Assembly (NCBI GenBank): GCA_030765065.1
Contig: CM060990.1
Coordinates: 211,521,290-211,585,289 of the forward strand
Reading direction: 5' to 3'
Source of the DNA: Deroplatys truncata
Taxonomy: Eukaryota; Arthropoda; Insecta; Mantodea; Mantidae
DNA length: 64,000 nt
Shown here: positions 35,553-47,600 of the stretch, in pieces
How the letters are laid out: each line of letters starts with the position of its first letter
Position numbering within the stretch: the first letter of the stretch is position 1
Program-made: the position numbers and the translations under genes
Notes under the pieces: generated by a model
What the model saw: only the letters and a program-made list of their open reading frames with translations
Told to the model about the DNA's origin: nothing
Databases searched by the model: none

Positions 35553-35889
35553 CTCTTTAGCACCTACAAGTTTTTTAAAATCTTTTTATTTATAAGTTAC
35601 ATTAATTAGTGATATTATTATTCAAGTGTTATGTGCATAAATTTATTTCGGGAAAACTATAGAAGTATATGTGTACGTTATTTTTGCTGCGTTGACCTGT
35701 GCTCCGTTGACTTGCACCGTGTTGACCTGTGCTGCGTTGATCTGGATGCTGGGTTGATCTGTTGTGAGTTGACCTGGATACCGGGGATTTCTTCCGACGA
35801 TCGGCACATTCATCCGCTGCTGGGGTTCGATGCTCGCTGTCACTCGATCGTTGTCATCGGCATTTCTCCTGACATGTTGGGAACAATGT

Positions 35890-36519
35890 TGGGACGGACT
35901 TCGTTGGACGTCGGATTCGTTTGGCGCCATATTGGGATGGACTTTGTTGGGTGCTATATTTGTACGGTATCGCTTTTGCAGGGGAAAGAAAGGGGATCGG
36001 TGAAATATCGGAAGAGCGTGGATATATGTAGGGTTCTCTTAATCTCGGGTCGTGTTAACCGATGACATTTTATATTTTATACGTTTTATTCTGTCCTCCT
36101 TAAAACCATTCCCGCAATCGATCCGTCCACACAATAGATTTAACATCCAGCCACACAAATATATTTAACTACACCATCGCCAAATAAAGTTATACCCACA
36201 TGATAGTCCGTGAAGTTTCCCAGTCTGCTCACATCGGATTCCAGAGTACAAGTGCCTTATATTTACCCCTCGGTTCGCATTCCTTAAGGTTTTTAACCCT
36301 AAGTTTCTGATTGCCTTGTTTCCCCAACTCACACATGTGTCGTTATACAAAAGAAACGTTCGGCCGGCATTACGATCCCATAACGGTATGTTTACTTCCC
36401 GGCGTATACCTGCACTGTACAGTCTTATAAAAATATGTTACATGTTTCTACATTTATTTAGGTGATACGCAAATAGACTTTATGTGTTATTATTCTTATT
36501 GCTTCAGCGTATCGCTTCA
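35890..36519 (-). repeat. 5' LTR of the gypsy element
   Basis: 630 bp, aligned end to end with 28486-29116. On the minus strand it starts TGAAGCGATACGC and ends CCCA. The sequence just inside (ACATTGTTCCCAACATG on the minus strand) is where a primer-binding site should be, but it does not clearly match a tRNA 3' end that I can recall. Confidence 0.9.
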
Positions 36520-36523
36520 CGTA

Positions 36524-37690
36524 GCATCACTGTACTTTGTATTTGTCCAATGCCATTCCTCTTGTAATCAATGGTAGCATATGTGTTGTACAGAGACAAA
36601 TGAGTTTCAACTCCACGTGTAGTAGGTGTACTACTGACCGCCTGTGTGCGTTTAGTAGACAACCTAACGCTGAAATTTATCTAGAAAGCAATCAGTAAAG
36701 TTTACAATGCGAGGCCCAAATCTGTACAAATACAGCAAGTAAAGAGAACAAAATGATTCGAAAAGTTGGATAATTTTACGTGTGAGGCTATTCAACTAGA
36801 AATTGTTTTTGAAGGAACCACCTCCCCGCCCAAGCTTACAACGATTGTTTGTTAATTTGCAGATGGAGTTGGGAGTTAGAATTAGTCAAACGGAGGGGCC
36901 TCCGGTAACTGAAGTACAGCACCGTATAGAGGCTGAGGTGGACCCTTTGTGCTTCCAGCGTGACCCTTGGGAGGAAGGGATGAAGAGATGGGTATTAAAT
37001 TGCCTTTATTTACCAGCAAAAATGTTGCGATGTCATAGTAAATAGCTACGTTGAAATGCTGCTCAGATATTTGAACATTGGTTCAAGTTCTCTCTTTTGG
37101 ATAATCTCCCAAAAGACATAAAGTGTATCAACATCATAGATAATTCCAGCTATCACTTGCAGCTTCAGTTCAAAATTTCCAAATTCTTTAAAAAAAACCG
37201 GACAGTTTAAGCTTCAAGAAAAGCAACATAGAAATCCCAGATCTTCTGCCAATAAAATATGCGTTATTGATGGACATTAAAGAGGCAAACATCAAGAAGA
37301 AGATTTAACTGGCGAAATAGGCATTTCCCAAGAACACACGGTTTTACATCCACTTTAACATTGCATTTGTAATGCCAATGAACGTATTTTGCAAGCTATA
37401 AAGGAATATTCCAGGAAACACAATGTCAGGTTATCTTTAAATGCACGCGTAAATTATTCGAGAAAGTGTAAATAAAATTCACAAAGTGTCCAGAAATAAG
37501 TCTATTAGAAGTGTGGCGAGAAAGTAACTAAAACATTTTAAAAAGGACAATCAGGATGAACCAATTGTTATTCATTTAAACGGTAATGATGGTTGTATGC
37601 CGAAGAAATGTGTTTTCTTTTTTTGTTTTATATAGGAGTTTCACTTAATTACAGGTATGTACTTATGCATAAAATACTACTACGCATTCT
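36524..37690. other. Unassigned stretch with weak coding-like pieces
   Basis: Mostly AT-rich. A 60-codon open frame beginning ATGGAGTTGGGAG at 36863 follows a splice-acceptor-like TTTGTTAATTTGCAG. Farther on (about 37200-37330) broken reading pieces such as DLLPIKYALLMDIKEANIKKK recall the C-terminus of the DUF7869-like family seen at 40.7 kb, but the match is weak. Confidence 0.35.
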
Positions 37691-37691
37691 T

Positions 37692-38240
37692 ACCGAGCGA
37701 GATGGCTCCGTGTAACCTGTAAGGCCGTATTCAGGAGATCCCGGGTTCGATTCCCGTCGATCCGAGCACATGGATCTTTTCGTAGTTTTCCCGGCTCTTT
37801 AGGTGAATGATGGGTGGTTCCCCTTCTACCGCGACATTCCTGTCCTCATTCTTTCATCTGTTTAGGGTTGTTGGACCAGGCGACTGCGAGTTGCTGTGTT
37901 GCGGTTGGTCGGTTGAATCTGCGCTCTGGAAACATTTTTACGTGGCATTTGGTGGGATTGTTGAGACCCCCTTCCTAGTAGCTGTCTCGATTGACACGGG
38001 ACCCCCTGGTTGGCGCGGAGCTTAGACACAGTTAGCCGACGTCAGGATTGGAACCATGTTGATATCGTTAAAGATATCAACCTTGCTAGTGCACATCATC
38101 TTCCGGATATGTTTGCTATTCGGGTCTCCCCTTCATCCCTTCCTCCCAAAGGTCACGTTGGAAGCAAAAAGGGCCGCCTGTGGCCTACTTGAGGTGCTGA
38201 GCTCCAGTTACTGGAGGCCCCTTCGACTATCTACTCCTAA
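37692..38240 (+). mobile_element. tRNA-derived SINE, family A relative (copy A4)
   Basis: The head ACCGAGCGAGATGGCTCCG and B box GGGTTCGATTCCCG (37742-37755) are clear. The body shares 'GGGTTGTTGGACCAGGCGACTGCGAGTTG' and 'GCATCATCTTCCGGATATG'-type blocks with 60748-61310 rather than with A1, so it is a subfamily. Imperfect flanks CTACGCATTCTT (37680-37691) and CTATGTATTCGTT (38241-38253) may be the target duplication. Confidence 0.75.
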
Positions 38241-38254
38241 CTATGTATTCGTTG

Positions 38255-38620
38255 TGAGTTCATATTTCCCACTGCTATACCCTTTACAGCTCATGCGTGC
38301 ACTCCGGCACGAAATAAACGTGGCAACGTTGCGGTAGCGGCAGTATTAGTGGCAGGGTTTGCTTCTATCTGCTGCTTCTGCATGCGATACCATTCGAAAA
38401 ACGAAGTCGATCGTTTAAGCAAGTAATGCACAAATTATAGCGCCGGCGCGCCGTGCACAACACGAGATATAACTTCAAGAAACGGGAATTCGGGCACATA
38501 ATTTTCGCTTTTATACAACGTATCGTTAAAACATACATACATGTACATGTCAACGTATGTTTCATGCTTATATTTCTTACTTTAGCAAGTTACGGCTGCA
38601 AGCATGTTTAAGTCTAATAT
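38255..38620. other. Unassigned stretch
   Basis: No supported feature; a moderately GC-rich patch around 38290-38350. Confidence 0.45.
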
Positions 38621-38790
38621 TTTACTTTTTCTACCACCTACCTAAAATAGGTAGAGGAGGTAGCAATGTATTTCAACCTAAAGTTTTGTAACGAAATTTC
38701 TACGGAAACAAATATTTGAGGACCCTTGAACCGTGAGAATAAATTTTATAAAACGGTTCTTGGGTGTGTGCGAGAGAGACACAAAATATG
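38620..38790 (+). repeat. Single hairpin-monomer copy with short GT tract
   Basis: Matches the monomer of the 54-56 kb array: an inverted-repeat start (CTTTTTCTACCACCTACC..TAGGTAGAGG), then 'GCAATGTATTTCAACC', 'GGAAACAAATATTTGAGGACCC', and a GTGTGTGCGAGAG tract. Quite diverged. It marks another dispersed member of the same family. Confidence 0.55.
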
Positions 38791-38799
38791 GAAACATTA

Positions 38800-39950
38800 A
38801 AAACTTATTTTTTTCATAATAAAACAACAAGAGTTCTAAACTTTAACTAAACATATCGTTTTGCCAATTAGCGCAGTTAAACTACCAATTAACTGAAGCT
38901 ATAAATCGACAGGTGCATGGTTATTAATAGACATTTATGTCTAATTTAAGTCTTGTTTTCTCACAAATATTTTTTCAGTATTTTGTCATACTCAAAATCT
39001 TCCACACGATGGAATTTTTACTAACTTATTTAAAAAATGTTGTACTGTCTCTCAAAAGTACATTAATGAAAATGACCATACACTTTTTTTTTTAAAATAA
39101 TGGTCCAATTTTGAGAAATAAATTAAGTTTTTAAAAAATCAGGAATTTTGGGGAGTACAACGTTTTCCACAATAATTATGGGTTAATATAAAAGTCTTAT
39201 ACGATAGATATTTTTCGAAGCTCATTTAACCTGAAATTTTTATGTGAACGTTTTAAAACATGCATCGTGTGGAACATTTTTATTAGAACAATGACCTTAT
39301 AGAATAAAAATAGTATTTAAATAACCATGCAATCTGGAATAATTGAAACATAACAAACGCATTACTGTTAGTGTGTGCACTAAGTGGATTAAATTTCAAA
39401 AACATATCTTAAATACTGTTAAATTTCTAAATTTCTTGATGCATTACCTTACATGCAACTCAAAGTAACAAATGCTAAACATCCAAATTAAGTACGATAA
39501 TGGTAATTAAATACGACATTAGCACACCTTGTATTAAAACACCACTTATAGTTTAGGCAATTAATTATTTTGCCTACGCCGTGTGCATTGTAAATCACCA
39601 CGTATTATCGTCACCCATAAGGGGACTCAATCCTCGTAAGCTTTTAGAATGACCTAGGAGTATCTCCCAACACACTTCTTAGTATTCATATTTTGCACAG
39701 GATTGCGACGATTATCTTCATTTCCAGTTATATATGGTTCACCTGGTTCACAGAATTAACTGTATCACAACATTGATGGCAGCTGAAAGAGTGTTGCTGA
39801 TCCTAACTGAGGAAATATGAATCCCTACTTATATTGACAGGAACAAAAAATTCTCTACTTTCATGGTCAACGACGTAAAAGTAATAATTTCCTTTCAGGA
39901 AGTATTAAACACCAACCAGAAACCATAATACGAAGGTACAACATTATACA
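38800..39950. other. Unassigned AT-rich stretch
   Basis: Possibly very old body sequence of the hairpin repeat at its start; otherwise nothing supported. Confidence 0.4.
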
Positions 39951-39957
39951 ATAAAGT

Positions 39958-40034
39958 GAAAAGAAAGAAATAAAGAAAAAATGAAGGAAACATAAAAATC
40001 AAGAAGGAAGGAAGGAAAGAAAGAAAGGAAGGAA

Positions 40035-40072
<38 letters not shown>

Positions 40073-40076
40073 AAAT
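39958..40076. repeat. (GAAA/GGAA)n low-complexity tract
   Basis: A purine-only tract of mixed GAAA and GGAA units, densest at 40004-40068. The minus-strand Phe/Ser-rich ORF across it is an artefact. Confidence 0.95.
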
Positions 40077-40226
40077 GGGCCTTGATTATTGATTTTCATA
40101 ACCGACCACAGTATGATCGTTTCTATGAAGTATGTATGTACTTGAAAGGTTAACACATTTTCGATGGTCATGCTCAATTTAATGCAAAGTCAATACAACC
40201 ACATTGTAACACGGTCTCTCCGTTAT

Positions 40227-40274
40227 TAAATTAATTTGATAATTATATATATATATAATTATCAAATTAATTTA
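40227..40274. repeat. 48-bp perfect AT palindrome
   Basis: The two 24-nt arms are exact reverse complements, centred on a (TA)n run near 40250. It could extrude a cruciform. It may be a simple (TA)n expansion inside an older inverted repeat. Confidence 0.9.
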
Positions 40275-40279
40275 TATTT

Positions 40280-40650
40280 TTATGGATCTCTATTGTTTTA
40301 TCCATATGATCTCTTCCGGGTTTTATGCATTAAATTGTTTGGTATTTATCATTTCTGCTAATCTGGACTTTGGTATTCAGAATGACATTCATCCCCAAAT
40401 GATAATGAATATTAAGTATGTATGTATTTATGGCTAAATTCACGTTTTAGGGATTGCTGAGACATCCTTCATTTCGAAGGCGTTACAGCCTTAGGCCACA
40501 AAATACCTTAATAATTATCAACAGTGGTCAGGAAAGTTTATACTAGAGTTAAGATTGAAAACATAATAATACAATATTATTTTTAGAATTCAAACAAATT
40601 TTCCTTAACATTTCTTGAGCATGTTTTCATTTAACAAACATAAAGCCTAA
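40280..40650. other. Unassigned AT-rich stretch
   Basis: No supported feature between the palindrome and the DUF7869-like relic. Confidence 0.5.
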
Positions 40651-40657
40651 CATTTAC

Positions 40658-42474
40658 CTAAGTTGTTGTGCGTTGGTGCCCTTTTTCCGTAGAACATTCC
40701 AAGATGTCTTCCTCCTCTGAATAAAGCTCAGTGTTATCTTCTGTACCAATTGAAAGTTTAGTGTGCTCCAACACATCCGAAATCCAAGCAACACTTTCTT
40801 CATCCAGGTAATGATAAAGATGTTCAAGATTTGACTTTTTTGCCATTTTGATTGGAACTGGGAGAACAGTTTTTAATGTGACTGTGGAGAGTGTGGACGA
40901 ATCATACATAGCTTTCCAGAATTGGTTAACCTTCTCCACAGGTACCTTAAATGACTATTTACATATTGTTGTATTTTAGTGTTCACCCTTTGAAACTGGT
41001 TTCTTGAGGAAATAGTTGCATAGAACGTCTACCCAGTTTTTTTTATGAGAGAATGGTCCATTAATACTTGAAATGAGGTTGAATTTTTACTACACATCAC
41101 CATGTCTTCTAGGTAGAGTTTAGCAGTTTCTGTAATGAGTTTCTTATTTACAATGAATCTTATAAGGCCCAAAATTCCTATTGCATTGCAAAAGAGAATG
41201 CTCCATTGTATGAAGTAGTTGAATAATGGTCTTCTTATGAACTCTAGCCAACCAATAACAAAAACTAGTCATTGTTATGTCCTTGTTTTGACCACCAGCA
41301 ACATCAGAGAGAAAAATAACCTTACTTCAATCAGGATAGTGTGGCAGAACTTTACATAAACAATCAATCAAGAAAGATGCAGCAGTATCATGTTCCTTTT
41401 TGGCAGTTGACTCCACAAAACAATATAAGAAAAAAGAATCATCCTTATGAATATGAATATTGAATGTATATAGCCAAAGGAGTCTTCTATAAAACTGGCT
41501 AGTGTCATTAGGAATTGCAAGGTTGTGTGTGTAGTCGAATTGCATTACAAGGTATTCTGAACTCTCTTTTGATTTCTTTATATAATCATGTTTTAGTTCT
41601 TTATGAGTATTTTACGTTAATGGAGACTGTATCTTAACTTATAGGGTCTGCCGGGTTTTGTTTTAATATTTTTTCTGCCTTAGTGCAGAAATCACGCGCA
41701 TCGATCTTTGTTTACGGAAAGAGTATTTAGTGTTAACATTGAAGTATTTGAAATAAGTTTTATACTTCATAGTTAGCTTCTTTCCGGTTGCATTGAAGTA
41801 ATATTCAGAAAATGGTGAATGTAAAATTGTTATATTCAGCTCAGGATTGTTAAAATATTTTAGGGTAGCTTTTTGTGGGCAGTAATGTGCGTTATTTTAG
41901 GGATACAGGCCAAATGTTGTTCCAGAAGTTCCTAAACGTTTCTATCTAGCCTATGAAGTCTGGTTTGATGACGTCCCCTTCGATCAGGATATCCTACATT
42001 GGCTGTCATTTTGGCACGAACAACTCTCAATCTCTTTATGGACACATCCAAAAGTTTCGCAATCAGAGTACGACATACTTGAATATGGTGCCCAGCTACT
42101 GATGGAAAATAATCCCACATTTCATTTCGGGGCTTTTGAGAGCCTTGGATTTTCCTTGGTTTCTTTATGGTAACTGACTGTCTCATGCAGTTTGCTAACA
42201 TAGTATCTTGTATTTCTGTATTTTTCGACCCCCAGAAATATTCAAATATTTGCTCTTGGACTTCAATAGGAAATTTATCACAACATCTTGGTGAGCAGCA
42301 GTCTAAAATAACAGTAAATGATTTACCTGTTAGGTCTTTCTCAGAATAGCTAACATATGCATGACCAGATTGCCTTGTTAATTTTGATTTTTGACATGTC
42401 CCATCTTCTTTGTGAATACATGTTTTTCTATCATGTTTATTAGCTGAACTGTCGTTAATATTATCAATTGTATT
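40658..42474 (-). pseudogene. Decayed member of an insect DUF7869-like gene family
   Basis: The minus strand keeps recognisable blocks in order. A possible splice acceptor (ATTTAG) precedes the exon at 42474. The N-terminal segment (42474 to about 41935, one open frame of about 180 codons) has SGHAYVSYSEK, a cysteine cluster CCSPRCC, then VQEQIFEYFWGS and DRRGRH. A middle part survives only in mixed frames (SMRVISA, DFCTKAEKI). The core follows: FDYTHNLAIP and RRLLWLYTFNIH, then VIFLSDVAGGQNKD (about 41320-41280). The C-terminus (40939-40658) has PVPIKMAKKSNLEHLYHYL. This order is what I know of an expanded, transposon-associated insect family carrying DUF7869. Function unknown; SD..GGQNK resembles a nuclease-type acidic motif. 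Stops and frameshifts make it a pseudogene. Confidence 0.6.
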
Positions 42475-42574
42475 CTAAATAATAACACATGTAACAATCC
42501 ATACATCCAAACACCTCAACAACAGTGTACCGTCTGGAAAATAGCCTGCTTTACAATACTGCCATTAAGATATA

Positions 42575-43147
42575 CAGAGAGAGCCAAAAGACTACGAACC
42601 GGCTGCGCGGTGTTTTTCCTGTCCGCGTCCTCGGCGCTCGTTGCCGTCTGCTGCTATCATAGAACGTCGCGGATGAAACCATACAACATTTTTAAAACTA
42701 CTTTTAAAGGCTTTACTTAACAACTTTATGAAAGTGTGTTTAAAGACAGAATTATTAGTAGAGATTTGTGGCCCCCTCGTCCCCCGACCTAATCCCCTGC
42801 GATTTCTATCTAGGGGTAACTTAAAACAAAGTGCACAAGACAAACCCACATATCCTGGAAAAATTAAAACATAATATCCGCCAGGAAATTGCCAGTATTT
42901 CTCAATGTGAACTACGGCGAGTGATGGATAGTTTCCTAAAGAGGTGCCAAAAATGAATGGATAACGACGGTGGCCAGTTTCAGCATCTCCTTTCATAAAG
43001 TTGGTAAGTAAAGCCTTAAAAGTAGTTTTAAAATGTTGTATGGTTTCATCCGCGGCTTTCTATGAAAGCGGCAGACGGCAACGAGCACCAAGGACGTGGA
43101 CAGGAAAAACACCGCGCAGGCGGTTCGTAGTTTTTTGGCTCTCTCTG
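42575..43147 (+). mobile_element. Internally deleted mariner-like element with long inverted termini
   Basis: A 573-bp element flanked by TA (42573-42574 and 43148-43149). The termini are near-perfect inverted repeats of about 159 bp (42575-42734 and 42990-43147) starting CAGAGAGAGCCAAAA. Between them lies only the C-terminal end of an IS630/mariner-type transposase on the plus strand (LWPPRPPT, then IRQEIASISQCELRRVMDSF, then GQFQHLLS-stop, with the stop inside the right terminus). It is a non-autonomous deletion derivative that would need a transposase in trans. Confidence 0.85.
42775..42997 (+). pseudogene. C-terminal fragment of mariner-type transposase
   Basis: Contains the region around the third catalytic Asp (WPPR.PT..P, with SPD altered) and the family's C-terminal signature GQFQHLLS before the stop. 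Frameshifts interrupt it. The N-terminal DNA-binding and first two catalytic residues are deleted. Confidence 0.65.
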
Positions 43148-43149
43148 TA

Positions 43150-44638
43150 GATTACATTCCTGCTTTTAAAATTCTGCCACTACACACTGGTAAAACTTAC
43201 CTCATTCAAAACTTCTGGCTTCAGAATTAAAGATTTAGAGATTTTAAAAATGGGTTTTCCCGAAAAAGGGCATTTCCATCAACATGCTCTTCTTCCACCT
43301 ATTGCCCATTTGTTTTAATGCTCAGCGAAGTGTTTCGGGATTCATATATTTTACATCAGAAGATAGGGTTGAGAAAAGGAGAGCAGTAATTTACGAGCAA
43401 AACTGTTGCTAAACTTTACGAGAATACTGTACTTTAAAGATAAGATTTGAAGTACGACTAGAATAATTAAACATTGGGTACACCGTATACTAAAACGTTA
43501 TAGCGGAATATAAAATAACCTCGCACCCAGCATGACAGTTATCTTACATGTAAACAGTTGCATCTGCAAGTATCTGCTTGATAAATTGGATAGTTTGGAG
43601 CTAGTTGGCGGATTATCGCCAGAAATTTAAGTCCTAGCTCTACAAAGGATAAGAGAACATGACATACAACTACAGCAGAATTGAGATAGCATTAAGGTTT
43701 AACGAGCCAGAGGGATGAAGTAAATGAGGAAAATAGCGATGTAAGTAGGTATGAAAGGTATCGAATTAAGTTGTTATAAAATCCTTTTATTTGTAAAGGT
43801 CAGTTGGAAATACAGTAGTAAACCGGAATTTTTGTAAGAATTACACAACACTACAAAATTCCATTGAATCTAAAAACCATGCTGCCTAAATAAAACCTTG
43901 CAGCTCGTACTGCAAGTAAAAATTTAAACCAATAAATAGCATAAAGTATTAGCTTAATATTAATATCCAACTAATACATTTATTATGATATTTGAGTAAT
44001 CACACAATGTCATGTTTAGGCAGCTCCATAATACTGTAGTTGTATACACAAACGAAGATGGAAGGAAAAATTCTATAAATGACATGGAGAGATAGAATTT
44101 CCATCGACTCGCTATCCCAAAGGTCATCAACACCAAACGTTACACATAGAGCCACCATACCGAAGTGGAAATAGGAAGTGCACATTTTTTTAAATGTTAT
44201 CTTTAACATATAATGCTTTATCTAGGAATTGTAATTTAGCTTTTGGGTCCATATTTCCGCTAAGCAAATAGAATGAATCTTTGGATTTTGTCAGTTTTAT
44301 TTGAACATTGACTCCTAGAAGAAACGTGGATACGTTAAACAAATCGCCATGGAGTTACCATACATGACAACTTCTTCAGAACTTTTGCTTTTTTCCCATA
44401 GCTGTTTCCAATCTAAATTTGAAACTCCAGCTGCCAAAATTCCATTTTTGTCTGCCCCTTCTCCCGCAAGCCCATGAAGGGCGGTATCTAAGTACCAAAA
44501 TCAATTTGTGAGATGGCTTTTGACGGCTTTTTTCCGAATTTTTGTTTTTTTTAATTTTCTTTTTTTTTTTTGTTTCTTATAATGTATTACCAGTACATTC
44601 TAAGATTTTTACATGACGTTTTACAGGTTTTGTTTACG
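43150..44638. other. Unassigned AT-rich stretch
   Basis: No supported feature between the deleted mariner element and LINE copy 2. T-rich runs near 44540-44575 could be an older poly-A tail read in reverse. Confidence 0.45.
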
Positions 44639-44658
44639 TTATTTATTTATTATTTTTA

Positions 44659-47600
44659 TTACAGCGTGAAATCCAACTGCAAATTTGATACGTTCCATAT
44701 CCGGGGTTGCCGCCGAAGCTTGTATCGCTCTGACCGAAGCCATTTTTAGAAAGTGAGGAGAGATGGGAATTCTTCGTGCAAACAGTAATGATAGAGTGCC
44801 AATGTTAACCACACCTGTGTAATTTCGGTAGCTCCCTTCTGAAACTCCCAAGCTAATAGGACAGATGTATTCCGATGTTCCAAACAGCTGCCGATTAAAT
44901 GACCTATATGCTTTTCGGCCCAATTCCATATGTCCCTGATACTAACACAGGTGGTTATTCGATGAATTTGAGTGTCCACCCCACCACAACGCTTACACGA
45001 AGGTGGCGAGCATAAATTATGTTTATATCGCTTGGACTCTGTGGGTATCAATTCGTTGATGAAGAAATAAAAAGAAACCTTCCACTCCAACGGAATATAG
45101 TTTATAGGTCACATTTTCCATACCCGCTGCCAAGGTGAATTAGGGTATTCCCGTTCTATTGCAGGCACTGTCATGGAATCTTTCAGCAACGTGATATATA
45201 ACGTTTTGGTGGTGGGAAGTCTGAGCGACGTATCTATTACTGGTAGTATTTTTCTATAGTCTGTCAGAACCTGTTTGAAGCGTCCGGCAGCCGTCCCAGC
45301 CATGTTCATACAAAACTGCACAACCTGATTGGCACCGTTGCTGTGGATAGTACCCAATATAGAATGGAGCAACAACGCCCAACATTTAATATGCACATCG
45401 ATAAGATTCCAACCACCCTCAGTAATTGCTCTGCATAATTGGGGTCGGGCTACTTTATAGAAGTGGTTTTTCCAAACATAGTAGCCAATCGCTCTTTCTA
45501 GTTGCTGGGAATATTGTGGTAATATCGGTATCACCTGCACCACATTCCAGAGTTTCGCGAGCACAAAGGTGATAACATTCCAGATTTTTTGTACAAAGTT
45601 TAAATTCCGTGTCAACTGCGAGGTCATAAGAGAAATGCACATAGGCACAACTCGCTTCCAATTCTGCGCTATTAACCCTTCCAGCCTGGAGGTAAAAATA
45701 ACGCCCAATACAATATCCTCACTGAACTGCTACAGGTAAATCGAGCAGTGTCCGTTGGCCAGCTATTCAACGGTAATAGTTGTGACTTGCCATAATTTAT
45801 CAAAGCTCCAGAGGCATCCTGGTATGTCGTTAATAGCGGCGCCAGTATGTCAGGATCATCAGCATGAGCGATAATCAAGGTGACATCATCAGCATAAGCC
45901 AAAATTCTTTCACAATTGAACGGATTATTGGAATGAGAAAGTAAAGACGCCAGGCCTCTAATCAGCGGCTCAACACACAAAGTATACAGCATCATAGAGA
46001 GGGGACATCCCTGCCGTATCGACTGTGCTATAAGTACTGGTCGCGTAAGAAAGCCATTAATTTGAACTCGGGAGTGCGCATCTCGATAAAGAGATTGCCG
46101 AAGGCTTTGAAATGGTTGTGAAAATCCAAAACTCTTCAAAACTCCCCATAGATAATCGTGCTTAATCCTATCAAAGGCGGCCGTGAAATCCAAAGCCATG
46201 GCCAAGGCTGTCACCATGTTGGGATTCCGTTCACCAGCGATAACGACACCTCGTAACTTCATTAGAATATGTGTGATCTTCCTCTCCGGTATACCGCACG
46301 TTTGTCCAGGTCCAATGATGTCAGGCAGATATGTCTTCAACCTATTAGCCAAGATCTTTGTGAACAACTTGTAATCTGCATTCAAAAGCGTAATAGGCCG
46401 AAACGATTTTAGTTCTGTTGTAACCTCTGTTTAGGGATCAACACAATGATACCTTCATTAAACCCCGTTAAGGTGCCTGTATGACGCTTTACCTCCAACA
46501 TGAGGTCGAGTAAGATACCTTTAAGGATTTTCCAGTTGGCTTTGTAAAACCGATAACTGAGTCCATCAGGTCCAGGCGCCGAGTCCAGACTGGCTGAGGC
46601 TAAAGCAGCTCACTATTCCTCAGACGTAATCTCCTGATTTAAGACGGTATTGGCATCTGGGGATATCTGTTGTGTTATATTGACGATAAACATCTTGCGC
46701 GCAGAGACATCAACTTCAACTGCTCCGAATTTATCAGAAAAGTGTTGACAGGCATCTTGAAGTATGTCGTGCGTTGTTGCTAATAAATCCCCTGTGGAAG
46801 CGCGTAAGTGGGAGATGTATTTTCGCTCACCACGACGTTTTTCAGAAGCTGGATGAAAAAGCGAGTTTTTCTCTTCTCGTACTACAGCATGGTCGCCGGA
46901 ACGCAGTTATGCACCGTGATAAAGCTCCTCGCGAAGACAACACATTCTTCTCTATATTGCAGAACAGTGATTGGTCACGTCCTGTCCATGGCGTTGTAGG
47001 TCATATAAGTGATTTAACAAATCGTAATAATAGTGCAACAGTTGCCGTCTGTTCTTAGACTTTGCTATCCCTTCCCCTTTGTAACCGTTGCGTATAGCCG
47101 GTTTAAAAGTATATAACCATTGATGCAGTTTATTGGGGGTTCGACGTTGAGCTGTTTTTGCCCATCTCGCCCACATATGGGAGAACTTCTCGGAAATTGC
47201 TGGATCTTGAAGCAGCGGATTAATAAATTTCCAAACGCCCCTCCCGATTGTGGGTCTCCTCGCAGTGTGAGCTATTCTCATGATCAAGGAATGGTGATCA
47301 CTAAAGGGTACCGGATGAACTTGCATGGTCCGTACCATCTGCCACATCGATTTACTGACGTAAACTCGATCTATTTTCGAAGCACTATTATAGCGATGAA
47401 ACGTATATTCAACCAAATTGGCATACAAATGTTCCCATGCGTCCCGTAATTCCAAGGATTGGCATACTCGGTCTAAAGTAGGTGAGGGAAAATATTGGCC
47501 TGTCTGGTCCTTAGCACTGATGACACAATTAAAGTCCCCACCTAAAAGTATTTCGTCGTATTTATGACGCAAAAAACGGCAGTTCCGAGGTGAGGAAAAC

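Larger units (their letters stand above)
28486..36519 (-). mobile_element. Ty3/gypsy LTR retrotransposon, structurally complete, decayed
   Basis: An 8.03-kb element on the minus strand with two 630-bp LTRs and a 4-bp target duplication CGTA (28482-28485 and 36520-36523). Gene order on the minus strand is gag, protease, RT, RNase H, integrase, which is the Ty3/gypsy order. All genes carry stops and frameshifts. The LTRs differ at about a dozen sites in their first 145 bp, so the insertion is not recent. Between the end of integrase (about 29945) and the 3' LTR lie about 830 bp with no minus-strand ORF, possibly a lost env-like region or long 3' non-coding DNA. The primer-binding site is not obvious. 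Confidence 0.9.

Noticed and set aside
42592-42996. 134-codon minus ORF with Arg-rich, Gly-rich stretches
   Set aside because: It runs antisense through the inverted termini and the transposase fragment of the deleted mariner element, so it is an artefact of that structure.
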